Origin: JAGVPT01 sp035505655 | Lineage (GTDB): Bacteria; Bacteroidota; Ignavibacteria; UBA10030; UBA8401 | Length of the DNA: 64,000 nt | Assembly (NCBI GenBank): GCA_035505655.1 | Contig: DATJQP010000065.1 | Location: 5,773-69,772, forward strand | Reading direction: 5' to 3' | In this document: in pieces, positions 43,326 through 51,958 of the stretch | How the letters are laid out: the number at the start of each line of letters is the position of its first letter | Position numbering within the stretch: position 1 is the stretch's first letter | Position numbers and translations under genes: made by a program | The notes under the pieces: generated by a model | Seen by the model: only the letters and a program-made list of their open reading frames with translations | What the model was told of the DNA's origin: nothing | Databases searched by the model: none

Positions 43326-44660
43326 TTAGTGAATTCGGCGGACGAGATCCCAGATTGGAGTGACGAGGCGGTAGTCGCCGAAACCGGTGTTATCGACAAA
43401 AATCACGCGGGCGTTGTAGTCGTAGTACGACCAGACTTCGTAGGGTTTGGCATCTTCGTCGAACGGATGGCGGTCAACACTGTTCGGGGGGCCGAGAAGG
43501 ATGAAGACCATCCCCATGTCGGTGCGCCATCCTTCGATGTAGTGGGCGAAATGCTCGTTGGCGTACTGGACCCTGCCGTAGTACTGCTCCATGAAATCGT
43601 TGTGCTGAAAATCCTTGCTCGCGTTCCGCTTCTGCCAGAATTCGATGAAGCGTTTTTGTTTCTCTTCGAAGGTCTTTGCGCTCGTCATGGCATCGTACTC
43701 GTCGGTCGTCGCAATGTACTTCGCCTGGCGGATCGCGAGGTCGAGGTCGGCCATCGTGATGGGGACATTCATCCACCTCGTGAAGAAACCGTGGTCGCGT
43801 TGGGCGCCGAAGACCGCGGTGTCCGGGGGCCTGGGAATCGACTGAACCTGCGCCTCGAGGTCATAGGCGCCGAGCGAGAACTGTGCACTGTCGATGTGGG
43901 AAACGATCTCTGTCGTCGGGCCGTCGAGCTTCCGGCGTTCGGTCTGCGAATAGAGACACGCCGCATTCCTCGTGAGAACGCTGTAGGTTACCTGGACTGA
44001 CTCGGCGCGCGTCTTATTGTAGACCTCAAAGAAAACGTAGAACCCGTGAGGCAGGTCGTAGAGATTCCCCGTGACGTTGGGGGAAATGGAGGTGTGCCCC
44101 GTTTCGCTCGTGGCCTTGTTCACGAGCATCATATCGCTCATCGAAAAGTTGGTGTGCGCATAGTCCGGGACCATGATTTTCTTTATCCGGAAGTACGTCT
44201 TCCCCGACTCGACTTCGCGTACCTGGACCCGAAGCGAATAACTTCCGGACACAAGCGAGATGGAGCGCTGTGTGAGGGCATGTTCCTTCCGGTTCTGCGT
44301 CTCGTCAAAGGTCTTCACGCGCACCTCTTCGTTCCACGATTTCTCGAAGATCTCGCCCCCCTCACCGTTGAGGACATCGACGGTCACTTCGTAGCTCGCC
44401 GAAAAGCCGGCGTCTCCGGTCACGAATTTCAGGACTTCGTACGGAATTTCCAGGTAGATGTCGATCCGGGAAGCAGTGGTGTCGTGCGACTCGAAGCTCA
44501 GGGCTTCAAGGTAGAAGGCGGGAATACCGGCTTCGGGGTTTGGAGGAGACTTTTCGACCTGCGCATGGAAGCTCGACGGCAGCAGGATCCACAGGAACAT
44601 CATGAAGAGCGGTATTCTCATTCCGATCCCCGTCCACCGATGTGTGAGTCGGGGCATCAC
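43326..44660 (-). CDS. GWxTD domain-containing secreted protein
   Basis: 444 residues. A signal segment (IPLFMMFLWILLPSSFHAQ) is followed by a beta-rich N-terminal region. The GWxTD domain at the C-terminus shows EFWQKRNA, EQYYGRVQYANEHF, the name motif EGWRTDMGMVFILLGPPNSVDRHPF, and YEVWSYY. The domain is of unknown function and is typical of FCB and Acidobacteria. The ATG overlaps the rimO stop (ATGA); an ATG at 44621 is a shorter alternative with a better signal-peptide start. The Omp85 gene is 27 bp downstream. Confidence 0.88.
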   Translation of the reverse strand: MMPRLTHRWTGIGMRIPLFMMFLWILLPSSFHAQVEKSPPNPEAGIPAFYLEALSFESHDTTASRIDIYLEIPYEVLKFVTGDAGFSASYEVTVDVLNGEGGEIFEKSWNEEVRVKTFDETQNRKEHALTQRSISLVSGSYSLRVQVREVESGKTYFRIKKIMVPDYAHTNFSMSDMMLVNKATSETGHTSISPNVTGNLYDLPHGFYVFFEVYNKTRAESVQVTYSVLTRNAACLYSQTERRKLDGPTTEIVSHIDSAQFSLGAYDLEAQVQSIPRPPDTAVFGAQRDHGFFTRWMNVPITMADLDLAIRQAKYIATTDEYDAMTSAKTFEEKQKRFIEFWQKRNASKDFQHNDFMEQYYGRVQYANEHFAHYIEGWRTDMGMVFILLGPPNSVDRHPFDEDAKPYEVWSYYDYNARVIFVDNTGFGDYRLVTPIWDLVRRIH

Positions 44661-45958
44661 GATTCCGCCAGGACGTCGCCGTAAAGATCAAACTCCGCCG
44701 CATCGCTGATCCGAACGGTAACGAACTCCCCGATCGAAAGCTGACGTCCGGCCGGCGGCGCGATAAAAATCTCGTTGTCGATCTCCGGGGCATCCCACTC
44801 GGTCCTTCCGACATAATTTCCATCCTCTTCCCTCTCGACAACCGCACGGGTCGTCTTCCCGATCCTCGACTCGTTTTGTTCGAGCGAGATTCCCTGCTGC
44901 AGGTCCATGATCGCCGCCCGCCGCGCTTCTTTTTCATCCTGAGGGATCGGATCGCCGAGGGGAAATGCCGTCGTGCCCTCTTCCTGCGAGTAGGTGAAGA
45001 GTCCCAGCCTGTCGAATCGAGCTCCTTTGACGAAATCGAGGAGCTCCCTGAAGTCCTCTTCCGTCTCGTTCGGATAACCGACGATCAGTGTCGTCCGGAG
45101 CGCGATGTCCGGGACCGCCCGTCTGATCGACGAGATGAGCTCTTCCGTGGCCCGGCGCGTGATCCCACGGCGCATCGATTTCAGGACGTTGTCGGAGGCG
45201 TGCTGGACGGGGATGTCGAGATATCGGCAGAGATTACGGTGCTCTTCGAATACTTCGAGGAGCCCGAGAGGAAACTTCGAGGGATAGGCGTACATGAGCC
45301 GGATCCATTCGAAACCGGAGACCGATGTGAGCGACCTCAGGAGAGATGGAAGCGCGCGCTCCCCGTACAGGTCCATCCCATAGAAGGTCGTGTCCTGCCC
45401 GATGACGACAAGCTCCTTCACCCCCTTCGCCCCGAGGCGGACGACCTCATCCATAACCTGTTCCACCGGCCTGGAGCGGTGATTTCCCCGCATGAGCGGG
45501 ATGGCGCAGAACGAGCAGGGATGGTCGCATCCTTCCGAAATCTTAAGATAAGCCGAGTACGAGGGAGACTGGAGAGACCGTTCACCGAGCAACATCTTCT
45601 TATAGTTCCCGCCGAGTTCATTGACAATTGCGGGAAGGTCGTTCGTGCCGAAGAACCGATCTACTTCGGGGATGTCTTTCGCGAGATCGGTGTGGAAGCG
45701 CTCGGAGAGGCACCCCATAACAATCACCTTCTCGAGTTTCCCCTCGTTCTTCAGCCGAATGGTCTCGAGAATCGTCTCGACGGATTGCTTCTTTGCCTCC
45801 TCGATGAAACCGCAGGTGTTGATGACGGCAACGGAGGCCTGGGAAATGTCGGAGGTGAGTTCCAAATCGTTCCCCTCCAACTGACTCAAAAGGAGTTCGG
45901 AGTCGACCTGGTTTTTGGCACAGCCGAGCGTTATGACGTTGATTTTTTTTGTCGGCAT
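44657..45958 (-). CDS. rimO: Ribosomal protein S12 methylthiotransferase
   Basis: 433 residues. It methylthiolates the conserved aspartate of ribosomal protein S12. Order: N-terminal MTTase domain (INVITLGCAKNQVDSELL), radical SAM core with C-x3-C-x2-C in SEGCDHPCSFCAIP near residue 150, and a C-terminal TRAM domain from about 370. The ITLGCAKNxVDS opening separates RimO from MiaB. Length is as expected. Confidence 0.95.
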   Translation of the reverse strand: MPTKKINVITLGCAKNQVDSELLLSQLEGNDLELTSDISQASVAVINTCGFIEEAKKQSVETILETIRLKNEGKLEKVIVMGCLSERFHTDLAKDIPEVDRFFGTNDLPAIVNELGGNYKKMLLGERSLQSPSYSAYLKISEGCDHPCSFCAIPLMRGNHRSRPVEQVMDEVVRLGAKGVKELVVIGQDTTFYGMDLYGERALPSLLRSLTSVSGFEWIRLMYAYPSKFPLGLLEVFEEHRNLCRYLDIPVQHASDNVLKSMRRGITRRATEELISSIRRAVPDIALRTTLIVGYPNETEEDFRELLDFVKGARFDRLGLFTYSQEEGTTAFPLGDPIPQDEKEARRAAIMDLQQGISLEQNESRIGKTTRAVVEREEDGNYVGRTEWDAPEIDNEIFIAPPAGRQLSIGEFVTVRISDAAEFDLYGDVLAES

Positions 45959-45984
45959 CTTCTTGGCGGGGAGGCTATCGTCTT

Positions 45985-46950
45985 CTACGATAGCACAACA
46001 AAGTCTATATAAAGATACAAAATCGGGGCGACAAAAATCAAACTGTCAAACCGGTCGAGAACACCGCCGTGCCCGGGAATCAGGGATGAGGAGTCTTTGA
46101 CTCCGGCATCGCGTTTGAAAAGAGATTCGACAAGGTCGCCCGTCTGGCCGAGTGTCCCCACAATGACTCCGATGAGAAGAGCCTGGTGGAATTCGAGGTA
46201 AGGGAGGAGAAACCCCTGCGCCACCCCCATCGTCAGAACTGCTGCGACAAACCCCCAGACCGCCCCCTCCCAGGTCTTCTTCGGACTCACGCGTTCGAAG
46301 AGCTTGTGCCGTCCCATCGCGAGCCCGCCGAAGTACGCCGCCGTGTCGCACATCCAGATTGTCGCGAAGATCGCGATCACGGTAAGCCCGCCCCAACGGT
46401 AGGTGATCTCGCGGACAGAGGCATCCGGGAGAACCGCTGGCGTTTCGAGATGCTTCCGCACGAGCCAGTAGGGGAATTCGTTCCCGAAGAGCTCACGGAG
46501 ACCGACAAGGGTCGCCAGAAAAAGTCCGACATAAACGAGCCCGAGAATGGTGAACCCGGCATTGAGGAAGACCGAGCCGGCGTTCCGGAAGAGCTCGACG
46601 AGGAGAATGAGGACGATGAAGAGGAGAAAAAGGGTGAGAAAAAGCTGAAGCTTGGTGAGAACCGAGAGTGCAACTCCGTGCTCGAAGAAGAGCGGAAGGA
46701 TGACGGCAGCGATCCTCTCATGGAAGAACGCGATATTGAGGGCAACCGTCCCCGCGAACCCGGTGATCCGCTGAGGAGAAGCACCTTTGAGCGCCGCAAG
46801 ACCGTAGAATTCGCCGAGCGCGAGCAGTGCGATTATGGTCACAAAGAGGAAAAAGAAGACACCCCCCACATACGTGACATAGAGGATTGCAGGAATGGCG
46901 ACGATCGCGATAAGAACGCGCGATGCAAGGTTCGAAAGAGAAGAAGTCAT
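45985..46950 (-). CDS. cdsA: Phosphatidate cytidylyltransferase
   Basis: 321 residues with about eight membrane helices. It makes CDP-diacylglycerol. The family signature spans the C-terminal end: SLFKRDAGVKDSSSLIPGHGGVLDRFDSLIF, after GRHKLFERVSPKKTWEGAVWG. Nothing separates it from ordinary CdsA, though archaeal-type lipid genes nearby make a test of substrate range worthwhile. The ATG overlaps the previous stop by 4 nt... the gene before it is the zinc-ribbon protein (ATGA). Confidence 0.95.
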   Translation of the reverse strand: MTSSLSNLASRVLIAIVAIPAILYVTYVGGVFFFLFVTIIALLALGEFYGLAALKGASPQRITGFAGTVALNIAFFHERIAAVILPLFFEHGVALSVLTKLQLFLTLFLLFIVLILLVELFRNAGSVFLNAGFTILGLVYVGLFLATLVGLRELFGNEFPYWLVRKHLETPAVLPDASVREITYRWGGLTVIAIFATIWMCDTAAYFGGLAMGRHKLFERVSPKKTWEGAVWGFVAAVLTMGVAQGFLLPYLEFHQALLIGVIVGTLGQTGDLVESLFKRDAGVKDSSSLIPGHGGVLDRFDSLIFVAPILYLYIDFVVLS

Positions 46951-47414
46951 GGCGCCGGGTGCTCAAATGTGATGAACTCGGTAAGATCGTCGTTCCCGAT
47001 GATCCGCACCGCGTCGGGAATTTCCTCTTTCGCGGTGTAGATCGCCGTTCGCTCCTCGCCTGTCAGGCGGGAGAGATAAAAGAAGGACCTGCCGGGAAAG
47101 ACCACGACGGAGATTCCTGCGGCCTGGAGGTTCTTTGCGATGAGTTCCGCCTCACCTTCACTCGACGCACGGCCGAGGAGGGAATGGGTCTTCGTGAGAC
47201 GACGGTGGGAAACGTCTTCGCAGAAGGTCCTCCCTCCTTCCGAGGAAGCGCAATCGCCGCAGACCGGCTTCCCGCACAGGACGCAGACTCCCGCGGCCCG
47301 TACTCCGACATGGTTCTCGCACTCGATCGGCTCTCCCTCGGCGAGAGGTCTCCCGCAGCAGGAGCAGAAGAAAACTCCGACCGGCGACTCCGCGCCACAA
47401 GCCCGGCACTTCAT
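46947..47414 (-). CDS. Zinc-ribbon/B-box-like protein with DUF2007-like domain
   Basis: 155 residues. The N-terminus has a zinc ribbon (CRACGAES ... CSCCGRPL) and then a B-box-like set (CENHVGVRAAGVCVLCGKPVCGDCA). The C-terminal 80 residues (HSLLGRASSEGEAELIAKNLQAAGISVVVF) resemble the DUF2007 putative signal-transducing domain. The role is unknown. It overlaps both neighbours by 4 nt, so it is translationally coupled to cdsA and the CPBP gene. Confidence 0.72.
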   Translation of the reverse strand: MKCRACGAESPVGVFFCSCCGRPLAEGEPIECENHVGVRAAGVCVLCGKPVCGDCASSEGGRTFCEDVSHRRLTKTHSLLGRASSEGEAELIAKNLQAAGISVVVFPGRSFFYLSRLTGEERTAIYTAKEEIPDAVRIIGNDDLTEFITFEHPAP

Positions 47415-48352
47415 CCAACACCTCCTTCAGGTTCAACTCTCTGCCTCGATGTCACCTGATGGTAGAAGTAGAGAGAGACGGCGAAGATGAGGCCGAACCC
47501 GAGCGTCGACGAGAGAACGAACTGCGCAGAGTAGTCGGAGAGAGAATTGAACATTTTCAGCGCCTCAGAACTCTCCGGCCGTCCGCCGAAGTAAACACCG
47601 AAGGTCGAGACGACATTGTTCGTGAAATGGGCGGCGATCGGGACCAGAATAGTGCCGGATCTGGACATAAAAAAGCTGAAGAGAATCCCAAGGGAAACGA
47701 GGGGCACGACAAGGAACGGGTTGACATGGTAGAGACCGAAGATGATCCCCGTCGCCACGTATCCTGCAGTCTTGCCGGTCCCCAGGACCAGATTCTTCTG
47801 GATAAGCCCGCGGAAAAGAAGCTCCTCGCAGACCGCCGGGGTCAGGGAGACGACAAGGAGGACAAACATCAATTCTCCAGGAGAGTGCGCTTCGACCAGC
47901 TGCTGGTACGTCTCTTCAATGAGCCGCTTCATCATCTCGACGAAGGGACGAATCGATTCGGGAAGAGGTATCATATCCTGGAAAAAAAGGTACCCCTCCA
48001 TGACCTGTTGAAGCGAAAATACGGCCACGATCGCGAGGATGACCTCCGAAGCTTTTGGGAAGCGCCATGAGAAGGCGCGACGGAACGAACCATGCTGGTA
48101 GCGGATGAGGAAAAGCGTCGGCACAAGAAGAAAGAGGATCTGCGCGATCATCGTCGCGGCCCTCATCCATTGGACGTTACCGGCGGTGATCGACGAGCCG
48201 AAGATGAGGAGCGTGAGCCCTCCCCCGACAACCTGATACAAAAAGAAGATGATGATCAGGGAGAGCGCCGCGAAGAGAACCGGTCGGATCCGGACGGCGT
48301 TCTCCTCCGGGAGCGGGAGAGCGGGTGTCGGTATCTCTGTGAACTCAGCCAC
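47411..48352 (-). CDS. CPBP-family intramembrane metalloprotease
   Basis: 313 residues, eight membrane helices. The CAAX protease/bacteriocin-processing signatures are present: EELLFRG near residue 180, GIIFGLYHVNPF near 215 and the second histidine in PIAAHFTNNV near 255. Members are Rce1-like glutamic/metalloproteases. The target is unknown. It overlaps the upstream gene by 8 nt. Confidence 0.87.
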   Translation of the reverse strand: MAEFTEIPTPALPLPEENAVRIRPVLFAALSLIIIFFLYQVVGGGLTLLIFGSSITAGNVQWMRAATMIAQILFLLVPTLFLIRYQHGSFRRAFSWRFPKASEVILAIVAVFSLQQVMEGYLFFQDMIPLPESIRPFVEMMKRLIEETYQQLVEAHSPGELMFVLLVVSLTPAVCEELLFRGLIQKNLVLGTGKTAGYVATGIIFGLYHVNPFLVVPLVSLGILFSFFMSRSGTILVPIAAHFTNNVVSTFGVYFGGRPESSEALKMFNSLSDYSAQFVLSSTLGFGLIFAVSLYFYHQVTSRQRVEPEGGVG

Positions 48353-49307
48353 GTCCCCTCAGCCGTTGTTTCACAAGAGCTGCAAGAAGAGGGATCATGA
48401 TTTCGTGATGGCCCGAGAAATCGTATCCCCTGCCGTACTTCTGCGTGGGGCGCTGGACGACGTTCATCGCCGGACGGTAATGGCGTAGCATGTCGAAGTT
48501 TGCCGTCGTGAAGCCGCGTGCTTTGTCTCCGAGGTTTCGCGCCACGGTGAGTGCCTTGAGGAAGACCTCGGGCATAATGACCGCCGACCCGATATTGAGG
48601 ACAACTCCTCCGTTCACAAGTCCTCCAACAACGTTGGCGAAAATTTTAAAGTCCCGAAAGCTCAGCTCTCCCGTCGCCGCACCATCCATCGTCGGCTGCT
48701 GGTGGACGATGTCGGTTCCGATCGCCGCGTGAACGGTGACCGGTACTCCGAGCTCGTAACACGAGGCCAGGATACTCACGCCCTTGTTCCTGGCAGGGGC
48801 TTCGACGAGCGCGCGCCCGAGCGTCTCGCCGTAGCCGAGGTCGGTCATCGTGTGGCCGATCGTAAGCGAGGAATTGATGAACTCTCCCGTCTCCCTCGAC
48901 ATCCCGAATCGTCCGTCGAGGATGTTCTCCGCGACATCCTCCGAGGTCTTTCCCCACAGAGCCGTCTCCACATCATGGATGGACGCCGCGCCGTTCATCG
49001 CAACGGCCGTCACAATTTTCCTCCGTGCAAGGTCGATGAGAACGGGAGCGAGCCCGACCTTCACCACATGCGCCCCCATCATGACGATGACCGGCTTCTT
49101 TCTCCGCGCCGCCCGGACTATCTCGTCGGCGAACTCTCTGAGCTGAGCCGCCGCAAGGATGCGGGGCATCGATGCGATGAATTCCCCGAAGGTCCCTTTT
49201 GAGGGGTCGAACGGGGTGGCGAAATCCTTCGGGGTCACCTTGCTTTTCCGGGTCTTGATGGAGATCGTCCTGATCTTCGAGAGGTCTGCCTGAGTATATC
49301 GTGACAT
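48345..49307 (-). CDS. Conserved protein resembling deoxyhypusine synthase fold
   Basis: 320 residues, soluble. KPVIVMMGAHVVKVGLAPVLIDLARRKIVTAVAMNGAASIHDVETAL followed by PVTVHAAIGTDIVHQQPTMDGAA and NGGVVLNIGSAVIMPEVFLKAL line up in order with the NAD-binding landmarks of deoxyhypusine synthase. I cannot find the catalytic lysine region of true enzymes, and bacteria generally lack eIF5A. The assignment is tentative; it may be a distinct NAD-dependent family. Confidence 0.5.
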   Translation of the reverse strand: MSRYTQADLSKIRTISIKTRKSKVTPKDFATPFDPSKGTFGEFIASMPRILAAAQLREFADEIVRAARRKKPVIVMMGAHVVKVGLAPVLIDLARRKIVTAVAMNGAASIHDVETALWGKTSEDVAENILDGRFGMSRETGEFINSSLTIGHTMTDLGYGETLGRALVEAPARNKGVSILASCYELGVPVTVHAAIGTDIVHQQPTMDGAATGELSFRDFKIFANVVGGLVNGGVVLNIGSAVIMPEVFLKALTVARNLGDKARGFTTANFDMLRHYRPAMNVVQRPTQKYGRGYDFSGHHEIMIPLLAALVKQRLRGRG

Positions 49308-50117
49308 TTATTTTGTCCTCGCTTTCAGCTCTCCGTTGATGCCGGAGTATTCGCGCAGCTCCGCGTTGATCGACCCGATGAGGACCTTCGTGCTCACCTT
49401 CACCGGAATCTTTCGGTCGTCGTCCGACAACCAGATGAGCACGCGTCCTTCGCTCTTGAAAAGTCCCCCTTCTTTCGCCAGCGGCTCGATGAGGAGACAG
49501 TTGAAGGTCCCGGCCTCCACCTTGATGGTCTGCCGGCCGAGAAACTTCACATCGAGCTCGTACGTCGAGTCCTTGTAGAAATTGTGAAGATGGATCCTGT
49601 CGCCCACCTTCCTCTGCGAGAAATCAAGCGTCCTCGCATAGTAGAAGGCGGACATGATGTCGTGCACGGCCGGCGGGATGGCGTACGTTTTTTCCGAGGT
49701 TCTGACGATGTGGTTGGTTTGATCGAAATCCGCCGTGAAGTCCCTCCGGTAATGCCCCTCCTTGATATGCTGTTCGAAGTGCCAGGGGTAAATGCTGTCA
49801 ACGTCGAGATGAGTCTGGTAACGGTCGCGCACTTCATAGAACCAGGAAAAGGTCGGCGTGGAATTTACCTGGAAGGAAACAAAATAGCATTGATGCCCGG
49901 CGACCGTGTCGTAGGAGGGAATCGACATGATTGCCTCTCCGGCGGTGATGAACCCGTATCCGACGTCGAAGACGAGCTTCTCACCGACGGCGAACGCAGA
50001 CTGTGCGGGCATTTCGACGGGCCCGTCTGACCTGAGGATGGACGGAGTCAGGAACGCCGCCACGGCAAAGAGCGCCTGAACAAGGCGTGAGGCGATCGCT
50101 TTCGTTTGTCTATTCAT
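49308..50117 (-). CDS. DUF3108 secreted protein
   Basis: About 269 residues from ATG 50117. The signal segment is RLVQALFAVAAFLTPSILRS. The DUF3108 core follows: FAVGEKLVFDVGYGFITAGEAIMSI, HFEQHIKEGHYRRDFTADFDQ, and VRVL-type strand GRVLIWLSDDDRKIPVKVSTKVLIGSINAELREY. Probable periplasmic beta-rich protein, function unknown. The longer frame from 50390 lies inside the glycosyltransferase gene and is rejected; overlap with that gene is 8 nt. Confidence 0.82.
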   Translation of the reverse strand: MNRQTKAIASRLVQALFAVAAFLTPSILRSDGPVEMPAQSAFAVGEKLVFDVGYGFITAGEAIMSIPSYDTVAGHQCYFVSFQVNSTPTFSWFYEVRDRYQTHLDVDSIYPWHFEQHIKEGHYRRDFTADFDQTNHIVRTSEKTYAIPPAVHDIMSAFYYARTLDFSQRKVGDRIHLHNFYKDSTYELDVKFLGRQTIKVEAGTFNCLLIEPLAKEGGLFKSEGRVLIWLSDDDRKIPVKVSTKVLIGSINAELREYSGINGELKARTK

Positions 50118-51129
50118 TGATGAGTTCTTTGACAGCATCGTAGACCTTCCCGACTTCGATCTGGTCCATGCAAACGTTGGATCGGCAATCTGATCCTTTA
50201 CAAAGGGGGCACGCCCCGTTGTCCGCCACGAATATCCGTTTTTTTTCGCTGTACGGTCCCCACCGGACGGGGCTGCACTGTATGATGGGTGGAAAGAAAG
50301 CCACCACCGGTGTTCCGACGACGGCGGCAATGTGCATCGGACCTGTCGAATTGGAGATGAAAACGACCGCCCGGCGCAGAAGCGCGGCAAGCTCGCCGAG
50401 CGATAGATCTCCCGCGAAGGTCACTGCGGGAGATCCGAGTCCTCCGGCCGTCATGCTCACAAGCGCCGACTCTTCCTTCCCTCCTGTGACGACGATCTTC
50501 AAACCCAACTCTTCCGAGATCCGGTTCCCGAGCTCGGTGAAGTTCACGGCGGGCCAGTCGCGCGCGGATCCGCCGCTCCCCGGATGCAGGACCGCGAATT
50601 TTTCCCCCTTCCCGAGCCCCTTTCCCGCCAAAATCGAATCGACAGCCCTTTCCGACGAAGGCTCTGTGCGAAACTCAAATTCAGGGGACGAGGCCGGGTC
50701 GATGCTGAGCGCAGAGAGAAGATTGAGATTATACTCGACTTCGTGTCGCCGGGCGTCTTTTCGGTGCTCGTAGATTCTTTTGTTATACAGAAACGAATAC
50801 CAGCGATACCCCGAGCCCACGCGGACCCGTATGCCGGCGAGGAAAAGAATCAGGGTGGGGCGAAATCGGGGATACGGTATGATCGCGACGTCGAACTTCT
50901 TCTCGCGGATGCTCAAAAGCATTGACCAGAGCGACGCGATGCTCCCTTCGTTTTCGTAGACAAGAACTTCATCAACGCACGAATGGCGTTCGACGAGCTC
51001 GCGTGTGTATTCTCTTACGAGGACGGTGATCGAGGCTCCCGGGAACTTCCGTTTGAGAAGCGGGAGCATTGGCAATGAGAGGATGACGTCTCCGATCCTG
51101 TCGGTGCGGACGAGAAGGATATTTTTCAC
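50110..51129 (-). CDS. Glycosyltransferase family 9 (heptosyltransferase-like)
   Basis: About 339 residues. GT9 enzymes add heptose to LPS core from ADP-heptose. Motifs: KNILLVRTDRIGDVILSLPMLPLLKRKFP at the start, FAVLHPGSGGSARDWPAVNF near residue 178, and FISNSTGPMHIAAVVGTPVVAFFPP near 250. The C-terminus adds a cysteine cluster (CPLCKGSDCRSNVCM). I take GTG 51129; TTG 51180 is an upstream alternative. This supports an LPS-bearing outer membrane. Confidence 0.88.
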   Translation of the reverse strand: MKNILLVRTDRIGDVILSLPMLPLLKRKFPGASITVLVREYTRELVERHSCVDEVLVYENEGSIASLWSMLLSIREKKFDVAIIPYPRFRPTLILFLAGIRVRVGSGYRWYSFLYNKRIYEHRKDARRHEVEYNLNLLSALSIDPASSPEFEFRTEPSSERAVDSILAGKGLGKGEKFAVLHPGSGGSARDWPAVNFTELGNRISEELGLKIVVTGGKEESALVSMTAGGLGSPAVTFAGDLSLGELAALLRRAVVFISNSTGPMHIAAVVGTPVVAFFPPIIQCSPVRWGPYSEKKRIFVADNGACPLCKGSDCRSNVCMDQIEVGKVYDAVKELINE

Positions 51130-51274
51130 TTCCGGGTTCAAAAGGATGCCGACGTGGGGAGCGGGGTCTGCCTCTCGCAACGATATTCAAACGTAATATA
51201 CGCCAACGGCGACTCAGTCGCAAGGTAAACGGCGGCTGGAATGAACGGAGGATGGATATCAGGCGGCGGAGTCT

Positions 51275-51919
51275 TTAACGGAGAGGCATGTCCAGAATGC
51301 CGTACCTCCCCCAGTGTTGGAAATCGAAGTGCCACCATTCGGTGCGCATGGTGAGGAACCCGTGATTCGTCATGACACGTTCGAGGAGCGCCCGGTTCTT
51401 CAGCTCGGCCTCCGGAAGATTGGTGAAATCGCAGTGTGCCCGCACGGTGAAATCATCGAACGGAGTCGGCATGGAAAGCTCATGACCATGCGAGTCAACC
51501 AGCGTGAGATCCACCGCCGCACCACGATTGTGCCGGGAGCCTTTCGATGGGTTCGCGACGTACCGATCGTCGGGAACTGCGGCCCAGAGCTTTTTCTGGA
51601 CTGAGAGGGGACGGTACGCATCGAAGATTTTGAGGCCAAGACCGAGGGGCCTCAGCTCGCGCTGAGCCGCGCTGAGGCTCTCTGCGACAATGCGGCGAAG
51701 CATGCACCGTGCGACAGGATACAGGACATGGTGGGTGAAGTTGTTCGCCGTCGCATACCGGAGGTCGAGGACGATGGTCGAATCGACGTCACGGACGTCG
51801 ACAAGCTCGTTGGGGGAATTCTTATGAGGCGACGCGGCGGGAAAAAGAAAGAGAAAAAAGAGCAGGACGGGAAGCAGATGCCCGATGTTCCTCTCGGTTC
51901 CAGGTTTGACGTCGTGCAT
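51275..51919 (-). CDS. D-alanyl-D-alanine dipeptidase (VanX/DdpX family), exported
   Basis: 214 residues. The signal peptide (LLPVLLFFLFLFPAAS) indicates export. The M15D zinc site is intact: SRHNRGAAVD gives H130 and D137, and EWWHFD gives E194 and H197. It cleaves free D-Ala-D-Ala. With a signal peptide it resembles DdpX-type periplasmic turnover rather than vancomycin resistance; no vanH/vanA neighbours are present. It stands between GT9 and the reductase. Confidence 0.9.
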   Translation of the reverse strand: MHDVKPGTERNIGHLLPVLLFFLFLFPAASPHKNSPNELVDVRDVDSTIVLDLRYATANNFTHHVLYPVARCMLRRIVAESLSAAQRELRPLGLGLKIFDAYRPLSVQKKLWAAVPDDRYVANPSKGSRHNRGAAVDLTLVDSHGHELSMPTPFDDFTVRAHCDFTNLPEAELKNRALLERVMTNHGFLTMRTEWWHFDFQHWGRYGILDMPLR

Positions 51920-51958
51920 CGTACAGCTCCCAGCGACACCGGTTGATCCGGAGCCAGA

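Noticed and set aside
50118..50390. N-terminal extension of the DUF3108 protein
   Set aside because: It lies within the glycosyltransferase frame; the signal peptide begins at 50117.
51275..51919. Vancomycin-resistance vanX
   Set aside because: It has a signal peptide and no vanH, vanA or regulator neighbours; periplasmic dipeptide turnover is more likely.
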